Source: Croceicoccus sp. Ery15
GTDB lineage: Bacteria > Pseudomonadota > Alphaproteobacteria > Sphingomonadales > Sphingomonadaceae
Assembly (NCBI RefSeq): GCF_020985305.1
Contig: NZ_CP087588.1
Location: 62,001 to 126,000 of the forward strand
Reading direction: 5' to 3'
DNA length: 64,000 nucleotides
The notes beneath the pieces are model-generated. The model did no database searches. It had not been told where the DNA came from and saw nothing but the letters and a program-made list of their open reading frames with translations. Shown piece by piece: positions 24,755-32,443 of this stretch (positions are counted from its first letter, which is position 1; the number at the start of each line of letters is the position of its first letter). The position numbers and the translations under genes were made by a program.

Positions 24755-25750
24755 ATGAACGGCGTTTCTTCTGCCGAGGAACCGGCCCAGATCGTCGCCC
24801 TTGGCGATGCGATCGTCGACGTGCTGGCGCAGCGGGACGAGGATTTTCTGGTCGATTGCGGCGTGCTGAAAGGCACGATGCGCCTGCTGGCGGATGACGA
24901 GGCGGAGCAACTGGCCGCCGCCATGGCGGGCAGCGGTGTGGTAGAGGAAGTGCCCGGCGGATCGGCAGCGAACAGCCTTGCGGGCGCGGCGGCGCTGGGC
25001 GCGCGGTGCCGCTTTATCGGGCTGACGGGCGATGACCGGCTGGGTGCGCTGTTCAAACGGCATATGGCGGACCTCGACATCGCGTTCGATACGCCCCCGC
25101 ATGCCAGCGCGCCGACGGGCCGGTGCTTTATCCTTGTCACCCCCGATGGCGAACGCACGATGCAGACATCGCCCGCGGCCAGCCATTGCCTGACGGCCGA
25201 AGCGCTGGACGAACAGGCGATCCGCGCCTGCGACACGCTGTTTCTGGAAGGCTATCTGTGGGGCCCTGATACGCCGCGCAGTGCCATGCGCCGCGCGATC
25301 GAGATTGCACGCAGGGAAACGCGGCGCATCGCCTTTACCCTGTCGGACAGCATTGCCCTGCCGGGTCGACGCGATTCGATTATCGGCCTTGTCCGCGATG
25401 GCGGGGTCGATGTGCTGTTCGCCAACGAGTATGAGGCGAAGCTGATGGCGGGTGTCGACGATTTCGATGCCGCGATGCGCTTTCTGGCCGATATCTGCCC
25501 GCTGCCCGTCGTCACGCGCGGGGCCGCCGGCGCGGTGGCCATGTGGCAGGGCGACAGGATCGAACGCCCCGCGGCCAAGCCTGCCGCGATCGTCGATACC
25601 ACCGGCGCGGGCGACCAGTTCGCCGCCGGTTTCCTTGCCGCGCTGATCGCGGGGCGCGACGTGGCGCAAAGCCTGGACACCGGTGCGCGCAATGCGGCCG
25701 AAGTGCTGGGCCATGTCGGCGCACGCCCGCTGAACCGAATGGAGCTTTAA
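24755..25750 (+). CDS. PfkB-family sugar kinase, probably adenosine kinase
   Basis: This is a 331-residue ribokinase-fold enzyme. GGSAANSLAGAAALG (from about residue 69) is the PfkB N-terminal signature. DTTGAGDQFAAGFLA near the C-terminus carries the anion hole and catalytic aspartate. The MQTSPAAS segment and the overall order resemble alphaproteobacterial adenosine kinases, which make AMP from adenosine. Substrate choice within PfkB kinases cannot be settled by eye. No clear ribosome-binding site precedes ATG 24755. The next gene, also tied to nucleotide monophosphates, follows by 3 bp. Confidence 0.85.
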   Translation: MNGVSSAEEPAQIVALGDAIVDVLAQRDEDFLVDCGVLKGTMRLLADDEAEQLAAAMAGSGVVEEVPGGSAANSLAGAAALGARCRFIGLTGDDRLGALFKRHMADLDIAFDTPPHASAPTGRCFILVTPDGERTMQTSPAASHCLTAEALDEQAIRACDTLFLEGYLWGPDTPRSAMRRAIEIARRETRRIAFTLSDSIALPGRRDSIIGLVRDGGVDVLFANEYEAKLMAGVDDFDAAMRFLADICPLPVVTRGAAGAVAMWQGDRIERPAAKPAAIVDTTGAGDQFAAGFLAALIAGRDVAQSLDTGARNAAEVLGHVGARPLNRMEL

Positions 25751-25753
25751 ACG

Positions 25754-26329
25754 ATGAGCCTCAACTCGCTGGCCGTCTATTGCGGCTCTGCCATGGGCAG
25801 GAACCCGATCCATGCCGATGCCACGCGCGAGCTGGGGCAGGCGATGGTCCGGCGCGGGATCGATCTGGTCTATGGCGGCGGAAAGCTGGGGTTGATGGGC
25901 CTGATCGCGGATACGGTGCTGGACGCGGGCGGCAAGGCCTATGGTGTCATCCCCGAGGCTTTGCGCAGCCACGAAGTCGCCCATATGGGGCTGACCGAAT
26001 TGCATCACGTTGCCGACATGCACCAGCGCAAGGCCAAGATGACGCAGCTGGCCGATGCCTTCGTCTGCCTGCCGGGCGGGATCGGCACGCTGGACGAGCT
26101 GATGGAGGCGTGGACGTGGAACGCGCTGGGCTATCACGCAAAGCCGTTCTGCCTGCTGGATATCGGGGGGTATTGGCAGGGTTTCGCGCAATTCTGCGAC
26201 ACGGTGATGGCAGAAGGTTTCATGAGCGAGGGCCGCCGCGCCCAGTTGCTGGTCGCGCCCGATGTCGAGACCGCGCTCGACATGCTGGTCGACGCGACGG
26301 AAAAGGCCAGCGCCGGTCCTGTCTGGTAA
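25754..26329 (+). CDS. LOG-family nucleoside 5'-monophosphate phosphoribohydrolase (TIGR00730)
   Basis: This is a 191-residue Rossmann-like protein of the lysine-decarboxylase-like/LOG family. The motif PGGIGTLDELMEAWTW binds phosphate and contains the catalytic glutamate. GSAMG near the start and YGGGKLGLMG are the other loops. Members cleave the N-glycosidic bond of AMP or cytokinin ribotides. Co-transcription with the kinase (3-bp gap) suggests purine nucleotide turnover. It converges with a lipoprotein gene 38 bp later. Confidence 0.9.
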   Translation: MSLNSLAVYCGSAMGRNPIHADATRELGQAMVRRGIDLVYGGGKLGLMGLIADTVLDAGGKAYGVIPEALRSHEVAHMGLTELHHVADMHQRKAKMTQLADAFVCLPGGIGTLDELMEAWTWNALGYHAKPFCLLDIGGYWQGFAQFCDTVMAEGFMSEGRRAQLLVAPDVETALDMLVDATEKASAGPVW

Positions 26330-26367
26330 CGGTCCGGTCCGGTAAGCCGCGCGCTCAGTGAAAGCCT

Positions 26368-26793
26368 TCAGGCGGCGGGCGGCTCCGACGTTTCCGCCAG
26401 CCGCCGGATGATCCAGCGCACGGCGGGATCCTCCACATTCACCGAAATCCATGTGCCGTCGGGCGCGATGCTTTCCTCGTCGCAAGAGGTCTGTCCGTTG
26501 CTGCTGGTGCAGAACAGGCCGCGTTCGGGCGTTTCCCATGTGCCGGTTTCGACAATCTCGCCGTCCTGCATGTTGCGATAGGTGCCGTCCGCCAGCACCT
26601 CTTGCACGATTACCGCGCCGCTATCGGCAGAGCTGATTTCGAAGCGCCCCGTCGCGGTGCCGCCATCGGCAGCGGGATAGACAGGCGCGGTTTCGACGGG
26701 GGCAGGGGCTTCCTCGCGCGGTTCGTCGGCACACGCGGTCAGGGTCAGCGGCACCATCGCAAGGAACAGCGCAAGAAAGCGGGTGCCCGGCAT
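26368..26793 (-). CDS. Putative lipoprotein, paralogue of the adjacent lipoprotein
   Basis: This 141-residue protein has a lipobox LTAC at residues 18-21 after a hydrophobic stretch, then a Pro/Glu-rich linker. The globular part contains GTWETPERGLFC, a second cysteine pair, and DGTWISVNVEDPAVRWIIRR. The last motif recurs in the upstream gene as DGSWTATNIEDPDDVWTIER, so the two are tandem duplicates. Acidic residues after the lipidated cysteine suggest an inner-membrane or variable location. No known function was recognised. Confidence 0.72.
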   Translation of the reverse strand: MPGTRFLALFLAMVPLTLTACADEPREEAPAPVETAPVYPAADGGTATGRFEISSADSGAVIVQEVLADGTYRNMQDGEIVETGTWETPERGLFCTSSNGQTSCDEESIAPDGTWISVNVEDPAVRWIIRRLAETSEPPAA

Positions 26794-26806
26794 CGCGGCG
26801 ACCGGA

Positions 26807-27244
26807 TTATTCCGCCGCCTGCGTCGGCAAGGCTTCGCTGCCCATCACGCGTTCGATGGTCCAGACATCGTCCGGATCCTCGATATTGGTCGCGGTCCAG
26901 CTGCCGTCCACCATGCTTTCGGCATAGCAATCGGTGCCGTCTTCGCCCTCCATCGTGACGCAGAAATTGCCGTCCGCGTCATATTCCCATGTGCCGGGCA
27001 CATTGCCGACATCCTTGACGACATTGATCATGGTCCCGTCCTGTTTGACGTTTTCCATCATCGTTTCGCCGCTGGAAGAGGTCAGCTTGAACACGCCATA
27101 GGGCGGCAGGCCATCGGGCGCCATCGGCTCGGCGGTGGCGGCCTCTGGCGCGGGGGCCTCTTCACTGGCGGGTTCGTCACCTGCCTGACAGGCCGCCAGC
27201 ACCAGCACGGCGGCGCTTGCGGCGATGATGCGGATCGTTTTCAT
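26807..27244 (-). CDS. Putative lipoprotein, paralogue of the adjacent lipoprotein
   Basis: This is a 145-residue protein from ATG 27244, with MKTIRII then lipobox LAAC at residues 16-19. A 25-residue Ala/Glu/Pro linker is followed by a domain with FKLTSSSGETMMENV, GTWEYDADGNFCVTM and the shared DPDDVWTIER ending. Two cysteines in the domain (FCVTM and DCYAES) are matched in the neighbour and could form a disulfide. A 13-bp gap suggests one transcript. The function is unknown. Confidence 0.75.
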   Translation of the reverse strand: MKTIRIIAASAAVLVLAACQAGDEPASEEAPAPEAATAEPMAPDGLPPYGVFKLTSSSGETMMENVKQDGTMINVVKDVGNVPGTWEYDADGNFCVTMEGEDGTDCYAESMVDGSWTATNIEDPDDVWTIERVMGSEALPTQAAE

Positions 27245-27373
27245 GGCATTCTCCCCGTATTGAACGGAGCGCAGCCTATAACGCGCACGGCAGGCAGCAA
27301 GCAAAAGCGGCTGGCTTCTGCTTAAATGCCGGAGAACTCAACGCAAAATCTGCGCCGGCGCGGTGTCCGCGGA

Positions 27374-28051
27374 TCAGGCGACCGCCAGCGACTCGAAGAT
27401 GGAGGCGAACAGGGCGCGACCGTCGGCGCTGCCCTGCTCGGGCTCTATTGCGCGTTCAGGGTGCGGCATCATGCCCAGCACATTGCCCTTTTCGTTCAGG
27501 ACGCCCGCGATCTGGCAGGCCGAACCGTTCACCGCCTCGCCATAGCGGAACGCGATGCGGCCTTCGCCGTCAAGGCGCCGCAGCACCTCTTCCTCAGCGA
27601 AATAATTGCCGTCGTGATGGGCGACGGGGATATGGATCGTATCGCCCTTTCGATATCCGCGCGTGAACAGGCTGCTGTCGTTTTCGACGACCAGCGGCAC
27701 GGTGCGGCAGACAAAGCGGATGCCCGCATTGCGCATCAGCGCACCGGGCAGCAGCCGCGCCTCGGTCAGAACCTGAAAACCGTTGCACACGCCCAACACG
27801 GGCACGCCGCGATCCGCCGCTGCAATGACAGAGCGCATGATCGGGCTGTTCGCAGCCATCGCGCCCGACCGCAGATAATCGCCATAGGAAAACCCGCCCG
27901 GCACCGCGACGAAATCGATATTGTCGGGCAGATCGGCATCGCCGTGCCAGATGCGCAAGGGAGCCTTGCCCGCAACCTGCTCGATGGCCACGGCCATGTC
28001 GCGGTCGCAGTTCGAACCGGGAAAGGTGATGACGCCAGCGGTGAAAGCCAT
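27374..28051 (-). CDS. purQ: Phosphoribosylformylglycinamidine synthase subunit I (glutaminase)
   Basis: This 225-residue class I glutamine amidotransferase supplies ammonia for FGAM synthesis in purine biosynthesis. The nucleophile is C89 in GVCNGFQVL, with H197 and E199 in MMPHPERA completing the triad. It begins with [14 protein letters not shown], the usual PurQ start. The small three-subunit system (PurS, PurQ, PurL) is indicated by purS 30 bp upstream; purL is not in the window. Confidence 0.97.
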   Translation of the reverse strand: MAFTAGVITFPGSNCDRDMAVAIEQVAGKAPLRIWHGDADLPDNIDFVAVPGGFSYGDYLRSGAMAANSPIMRSVIAAADRGVPVLGVCNGFQVLTEARLLPGALMRNAGIRFVCRTVPLVVENDSSLFTRGYRKGDTIHIPVAHHDGNYFAEEEVLRRLDGEGRIAFRYGEAVNGSACQIAGVLNEKGNVLGMMPHPERAIEPEQGSADGRALFASIFESLAVA

Positions 28052-28081
28052 CTGTCGGGTTCCTTCAGATCAGCCTGGAAT

Positions 28082-28315
28082 TCAGCCGAGTTTCTCGACG
28101 CGGTAATTCTCGATCACCGTGTTCGCCAGCAGCTTGCGGCACATTTCGTCCAAAGCCTCGTCGCTGGTGTCGTCGGCGACTTCCAGTGCGATTTCGCGGC
28201 CGACGCGCACATCGGCCACGCCGTCAAAGCCCAGCCCTTCGAGCGCGTGATGGATCGCACGCCCCTGCGGATCGAGCACGCCGGGTTTCAGCGAAACATG
28301 GACCTGCACCTTCAT
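28082..28315 (-). CDS. purS: Phosphoribosylformylglycinamidine synthase subunit PurS
   Basis: This 77-residue protein bridges PurQ and PurL. The sequence starts MKVQVHVSLKPGVLDPQG and includes AIHHALEGLGFDGVADVRVG, both standard for PurS. It stands between the M16 peptidase and purQ on the same strand. A 91-bp spacer follows the peptidase stop and could hold an internal promoter, though none is obvious. Confidence 0.96.
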   Translation of the reverse strand: MKVQVHVSLKPGVLDPQGRAIHHALEGLGFDGVADVRVGREIALEVADDTSDEALDEMCRKLLANTVIENYRVEKLG

Positions 28316-28406
28316 TATGACTGACCTTCTTGATCTGGTGGGTTCAACCTGTCGCTGCCCCTATGGCCAGATGCGCCGTGGTGCAAGCGTGCAGTGGCAA
28401 ATCCGG

Positions 28407-31379
28407 TCAGGGAACGGGGGATGGCGCATCTTGCGGCACCACCAGAAACTCCAGCGCGCGCGCGGGATCGAGCCACCGGCGCGCCTCTTCCTGCAATTCG
28501 GCCGATGTCACTGCCTTTGCACGTTGCTGCGCAAGGGCGATTCGTTCCAGCCGGTCGCCTTCGCTTTGCGCGCGGTCGGCAATGGCCAGCCAGCCCGAAT
28601 TGGATTTGAGCAGATTGTCATAGGCCGACACCAGCGGCGCGCGGGCGCGTTCGACCAGATCGTCGGGGATCGGTTCGGACCGCAGCGCCTCGACCGTCGC
28701 GGCAAGTGCGGCGCGCGCGGCAGGCAATTGCGCCAGCTCGACCTGCGCCCGGATCGAGAATGTGCCCCAGTCCGGCCAGACCTTGCTTTGCGAATTCGAC
28801 ACGGCGGGCGAATAGGCCTGTCCCAGACGCTCGCGCAATTCGTCGGTGATGGCGATGCGGGCAACGCGTTCCAGCAGTTCCATGCGGATTTCCTGCACCG
28901 CGTCGGAATCGTCGGTCGTGGGCCACACCATCTCGACCAGGGATTGCGTCGGCTCGCCCTCGTGCCGCAGCACCACCGCGCCGCGCTTGTCGGTAAAACG
29001 GCGGTCCAGCGCGGCGGGATCGGGGGTAAAGCCGGTGTCGCGAGCGGGCAGGGCGCCCAGTGTCTTGCCGACCAGTTCGATGGCGGCACCCTCGTCCATG
29101 TCGCCCACGATGGCGATTTCGATTGGCCCATGCGCAAGGCTGGGGCCGATCACGTCGCGCAGCTGATCGAAATCCAGCGCGCGATAGGCATCGATCTGCT
29201 GCTGGGTAAAGCGCGGATCATTGTCGCTGATCACCCCGCCGCGCCCGCTGTTCAATGCCGAGGCGGGTGTGGCGCGCAACCGCGCGAAATAATCGGGCAG
29301 CGCGTTGCGGAACCGGGTGACAGGCTCGGTCCGCCAGCCCGCATCGGTCAGCAGCGCGGCCATCAACTGCAATTGCAGTTCCAGATCCTCCGCCCGCGTG
29401 CTGCCGGTGGAGATGAACGCATCGCTGCCCGCGCCGAAATCGAACCCCACGCGCTTGCCCGCAAGGATCGTTTCCAGCGTATCGGCATCGTGCTTGCCCA
29501 ATCCGCTGGCGGGCAGGCGCGATGTCAGCTCGACCCCATTGGGCTGCTCGCGGCTTTCCAGCAGCTTGCCGCCCGGAATGGACATGCGGACCAGCACCTG
29601 ATTGCGCGCCAGATCGGTATGCTTGACGTTCAGCCGCACATTATTGGCAAATCGTACGGTGCGCACATTGAACACCGGCTCGCGCGTGTCGGCCACGACC
29701 GTGCCTGCCGGACCGAAATCCGTATAGGCAAAGGGCACCGCCTCGATCGCGGCTTCCTGTGCCAGCGGCGCCTTCATCGCGGCGGTCCATGCGCGGCGCA
29801 GCGCGGCCTCGCCCCCTTCGGGCGCGGTGCGGCCGCGAAAGCGGATATGGGCGTTCTCGTCCAGCGGCACCGCCTCGTCGCGCAAGGCGGCGAGCACGGC
29901 ATCGGGGGTGATTTCGGCGCGCATCGCCAGATATCGTTCGGTCGCCTCGGGCCCTGTCGTCGGGATGCGGCCTTCACCCACCCAGCGCAGAATGCGGTCG
30001 ACCATGAAATCATTGGTCCGCGTGGGTTCTGACACGGCCGCCGCCTCGTACCGCTCGTCCAGATCGGCCAGCTGTTCGGCGATTTCCGCATCGGAAAAGC
30101 CGCGTTCCAGCGCATTGCGATATTCGGCGGCGGCTGCGTTCAGCCCCGCCTGCCAGTGGCCGTCCACGCTATCGACAATCAGCCGCGTGACACGCGCCTT
30201 GCGAAACACGTCGCCGGTGCCGAAACCCGCCGATTTGAACGGCGCATCGCTGCGCCGCGCCAGCCGCGTCAACCGCCGGTTCACCGCGTCATAACCAATC
30301 TGGCGCAGGACGGTGGCGCGGCGCTCCTCTGCCGTGTCGGGCGCGTTGAGCGCGGGGCCGACGGCGAAGGCAGTGAACCTTTGCGACAAGGCGGGGTGCA
30401 AGTGGATCTCGACGCTGGCGGGGCGGTCGAAATCGACCGTGCCATAATCGCGCGGGGCGGGGGCGGGGGCATCGGCCTGCCAGTCGGCGAAACGCGCGGT
30501 GATGGCGGCCTCTATTGCGTCGGGATCGACATCGCCCACCACGATCAGCGCCGCATTGTCGGGCCGGTAATGCGATGCCCAGAACGTGCGCAGCCCTGCC
30601 GCGTCGGCCTTGTTCAAAGTTTCGACCGTGCCGCCCGCCCAGCGGTCGACATAAAGCGCGTCGGGCGTTTCGAAACGATATCGCTCCAGCGCGTCTTCCA
30701 GCTGGTAATTGTCGCGGTCGCGTCTTTCGGCCAGCAGCACGCCGCGCTCGCGCTCGACGGCGTCGGGGTCGAAGTTCAGCTCGCCCGCAATCTCGCTCAT
30801 CAGCATCAGCGATGTATCGATCAGCGCCGGATCGGTGCGCGGCAGTCCCAGCTTGTAGATGGTATGCTCGAACCCGGTCGAGGCATTGGTGTCCGCGCCG
30901 AACGCCAGCCCCTCGCGCTCCAGCAGGCGGATCATCTCTCCCTCGGCCACGTTGGTGGACCCGTTGAAGGCCATATGTTCGACATAATGGGCAAAGCCGC
31001 GCTCGCCGTCAGCCTCGTCCAGAGAGCCTGCATCGAAGGCGAGGCGGATTTCGGCAGTGCCTTTTGGCGTGCCATTGGGCCGGATCGCCCAGAACAGCCC
31101 GTTGGGCAGGCGTCCCCAGCGGATCGCGGTATCGGGTTCCAGATCGCTGCTGGCCAGTGCCGCTTCGGGCAGGGCGTATCCGCTGCGATTGACGGCCGCA
31201 GCGGGTTCGGAAGGCGCGGCAACCGGCGCGTCCGACACCTGCGGCGCGGCGCAGCCCGACAGCAGGGCAATGGCCAGCGTGCCCGCCAATCCTTTGGCCA
31301 GTCCCTTGGCCAATCCACTGGCCAGCCCATTGGCCAGCACGCGGTTCAGCCTTGGCCGATAGCAGGCGCGATCAATCAA
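28407..31379 (-). CDS. M16 (insulinase-type) zinc metalloprotease, lipoprotein
   Basis: This 990-residue protein has two M16 halves. The zinc site is HYVEH at 131-135 (H131, catalytic E134, H135) with the third ligand E211, exactly 76 residues later as in pitrilysins. The C-terminal half is the inactive partner that closes the chamber. A lipobox LSGC ends at about residue 43, after an unusual n-region made of GLAK/GLAS/GLAN repeats. It likely degrades peptides in the periplasm. It sits between purC (91-bp gap) and purS on the same strand, which is not a normal purine gene. Confidence 0.92.
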   Translation of the reverse strand: MIDRACYRPRLNRVLANGLASGLAKGLAKGLAGTLAIALLSGCAAPQVSDAPVAAPSEPAAAVNRSGYALPEAALASSDLEPDTAIRWGRLPNGLFWAIRPNGTPKGTAEIRLAFDAGSLDEADGERGFAHYVEHMAFNGSTNVAEGEMIRLLEREGLAFGADTNASTGFEHTIYKLGLPRTDPALIDTSLMLMSEIAGELNFDPDAVERERGVLLAERRDRDNYQLEDALERYRFETPDALYVDRWAGGTVETLNKADAAGLRTFWASHYRPDNAALIVVGDVDPDAIEAAITARFADWQADAPAPAPRDYGTVDFDRPASVEIHLHPALSQRFTAFAVGPALNAPDTAEERRATVLRQIGYDAVNRRLTRLARRSDAPFKSAGFGTGDVFRKARVTRLIVDSVDGHWQAGLNAAAAEYRNALERGFSDAEIAEQLADLDERYEAAAVSEPTRTNDFMVDRILRWVGEGRIPTTGPEATERYLAMRAEITPDAVLAALRDEAVPLDENAHIRFRGRTAPEGGEAALRRAWTAAMKAPLAQEAAIEAVPFAYTDFGPAGTVVADTREPVFNVRTVRFANNVRLNVKHTDLARNQVLVRMSIPGGKLLESREQPNGVELTSRLPASGLGKHDADTLETILAGKRVGFDFGAGSDAFISTGSTRAEDLELQLQLMAALLTDAGWRTEPVTRFRNALPDYFARLRATPASALNSGRGGVISDNDPRFTQQQIDAYRALDFDQLRDVIGPSLAHGPIEIAIVGDMDEGAAIELVGKTLGALPARDTGFTPDPAALDRRFTDKRGAVVLRHEGEPTQSLVEMVWPTTDDSDAVQEIRMELLERVARIAITDELRERLGQAYSPAVSNSQSKVWPDWGTFSIRAQVELAQLPAARAALAATVEALRSEPIPDDLVERARAPLVSAYDNLLKSNSGWLAIADRAQSEGDRLERIALAQQRAKAVTSAELQEEARRWLDPARALEFLVVPQDAPSPVP
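31288..31335 (-). repeat. Four 12-bp tandem repeats in the M16 signal peptide
   Basis: Four imperfect 12-bp units (AATCCTTTGGCC, AGTCCCTTGGCC, AATCCACTGGCC, AGCCCATTGGCC) lie end to end. Read on the minus strand they encode tetrapeptides of the A-K/S/N-G-L type just ahead of the lipobox. Unit gain or loss by slippage would change signal-peptide length without a frameshift. Confidence 0.8.
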
Positions 31380-31470
31380 GCGCGCCCGCCCGGCACATCA
31401 CCTGCTTACCGCCGGTTCCGGCGTTGTTTTGCTGTTGTCCTCTTCCCATTCAATTATCGCGGTGCGGCCC

Positions 31471-32253
31471 TTATTTCTTTCCCCGCAACTTGCGATGATG
31501 GTTGAGGTCGAAGACTTCACTCGGCCCGTCATCCTGCAGCACGCCCAGCCTGCGGGCGACTTCCTGATAGGCGTCTTCCTCGCCGCCGAGATCGCGGCGG
31601 AACCGGTCCTTGTCCAGCTTTTCGCCGGTGGCCATGTCCCACAGGCGGCAGCCGTCGGGGCTGATTTCGTCGGCCAGGATCACGCGGCTGTAATCGCCGT
31701 CCCACAGGCGGCCGAATTCCAGCTTGAAATCGACCAGCCGGATACCGACCGCGGCGAACATGCCGCACATGAAATCGTTGATGCGGATCGCCATGGCCGA
31801 GATGTCCTGCATCTCCTCGTTCGAGGCCCAGCCGAAACAGGCGATATGCTCTTCCGCGATCAGCGGATCGCCCAGCGCATCGTCCTTATAGTAATATTCA
31901 AGCAGCGTGTGGGGCAGGGGCTCGCCCTCTTCCAGTCCCAGACGCTTGGAAATCGAACCGGCCGCGACATTGCGCACCACCACTTCGATCGGGATGATGT
32001 CGACCTGCCGGACCAGTTGTTCGCGCATGTTCAGGCGGCGGATGAAATGGGTCGGGATGCCGATATGCGACAGGCGGGTGAACACGAACTCGCTGATGCG
32101 GTTGTTGATCACGCCCTTGCCGTTGATCGTGCCCTTTTTCTGGGCGTTGAACGCGGTGGCGTCATCCTTGAAATACTGGATGAGCGTGCCCGGTTCGGGG
32201 CCTTCGTAAAGGATCTTGGCCTTGCCTTCGTAAATCTGGCGGCGACGCGACAT
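31471..32253 (-). CDS. purC: SAICAR synthetase
   Basis: This 260-residue phosphoribosylaminoimidazole-succinocarboxamide synthase joins CAIR and aspartate with ATP in purine synthesis. It starts [18 protein letters not shown], and the signatures IPIEVVVRN and KLEFGR...ILADEISPD are intact. The ATG at 32253 is chosen since the conserved YEGKAK follows at once; the open frame upstream to 32472 is not family-like. It leads the minus-strand purC-M16-purS-purQ run. The 190-bp leader contains GC-rich stem-forming sequence but no riboswitch I can recognise. Confidence 0.96.
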   Translation of the reverse strand: MSRRRQIYEGKAKILYEGPEPGTLIQYFKDDATAFNAQKKGTINGKGVINNRISEFVFTRLSHIGIPTHFIRRLNMREQLVRQVDIIPIEVVVRNVAAGSISKRLGLEEGEPLPHTLLEYYYKDDALGDPLIAEEHIACFGWASNEEMQDISAMAIRINDFMCGMFAAVGIRLVDFKLEFGRLWDGDYSRVILADEISPDGCRLWDMATGEKLDKDRFRRDLGGEEDAYQEVARRLGVLQDDGPSEVFDLNHHRKLRGKK

Positions 32254-32443
32254 CTTGCCTTCGCTTTCCAAGCTAATGCGCCCGAATTCCGCCGGTGCAG
32301 GGCGGGGGCGGAAAACACCAAGCCCCGGTCTGACCGGTCCCGTCAGGACGGGGCGCGGACACGGCCGGGGCGTTACAATGCGGCCTATAATGGAAGCCCG
32401 CCGTAAAAGCAAAGCGCGCGTTCGCGGCGGGCTGGCGGCGGGA

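Noticed and set aside
28317..30032. 571-codon plus-strand open frame across the M16 gene
   Set aside because: It has no start signal and no recognisable domain; the opposite strand encodes a complete HxxEH metalloprotease.
32254..32443. GC-rich paired segments upstream of purC considered as a purine riboswitch
   Set aside because: The conserved purine-aptamer loops and three-way junction are not present; only generic GGGG/CCCC pairing is seen.
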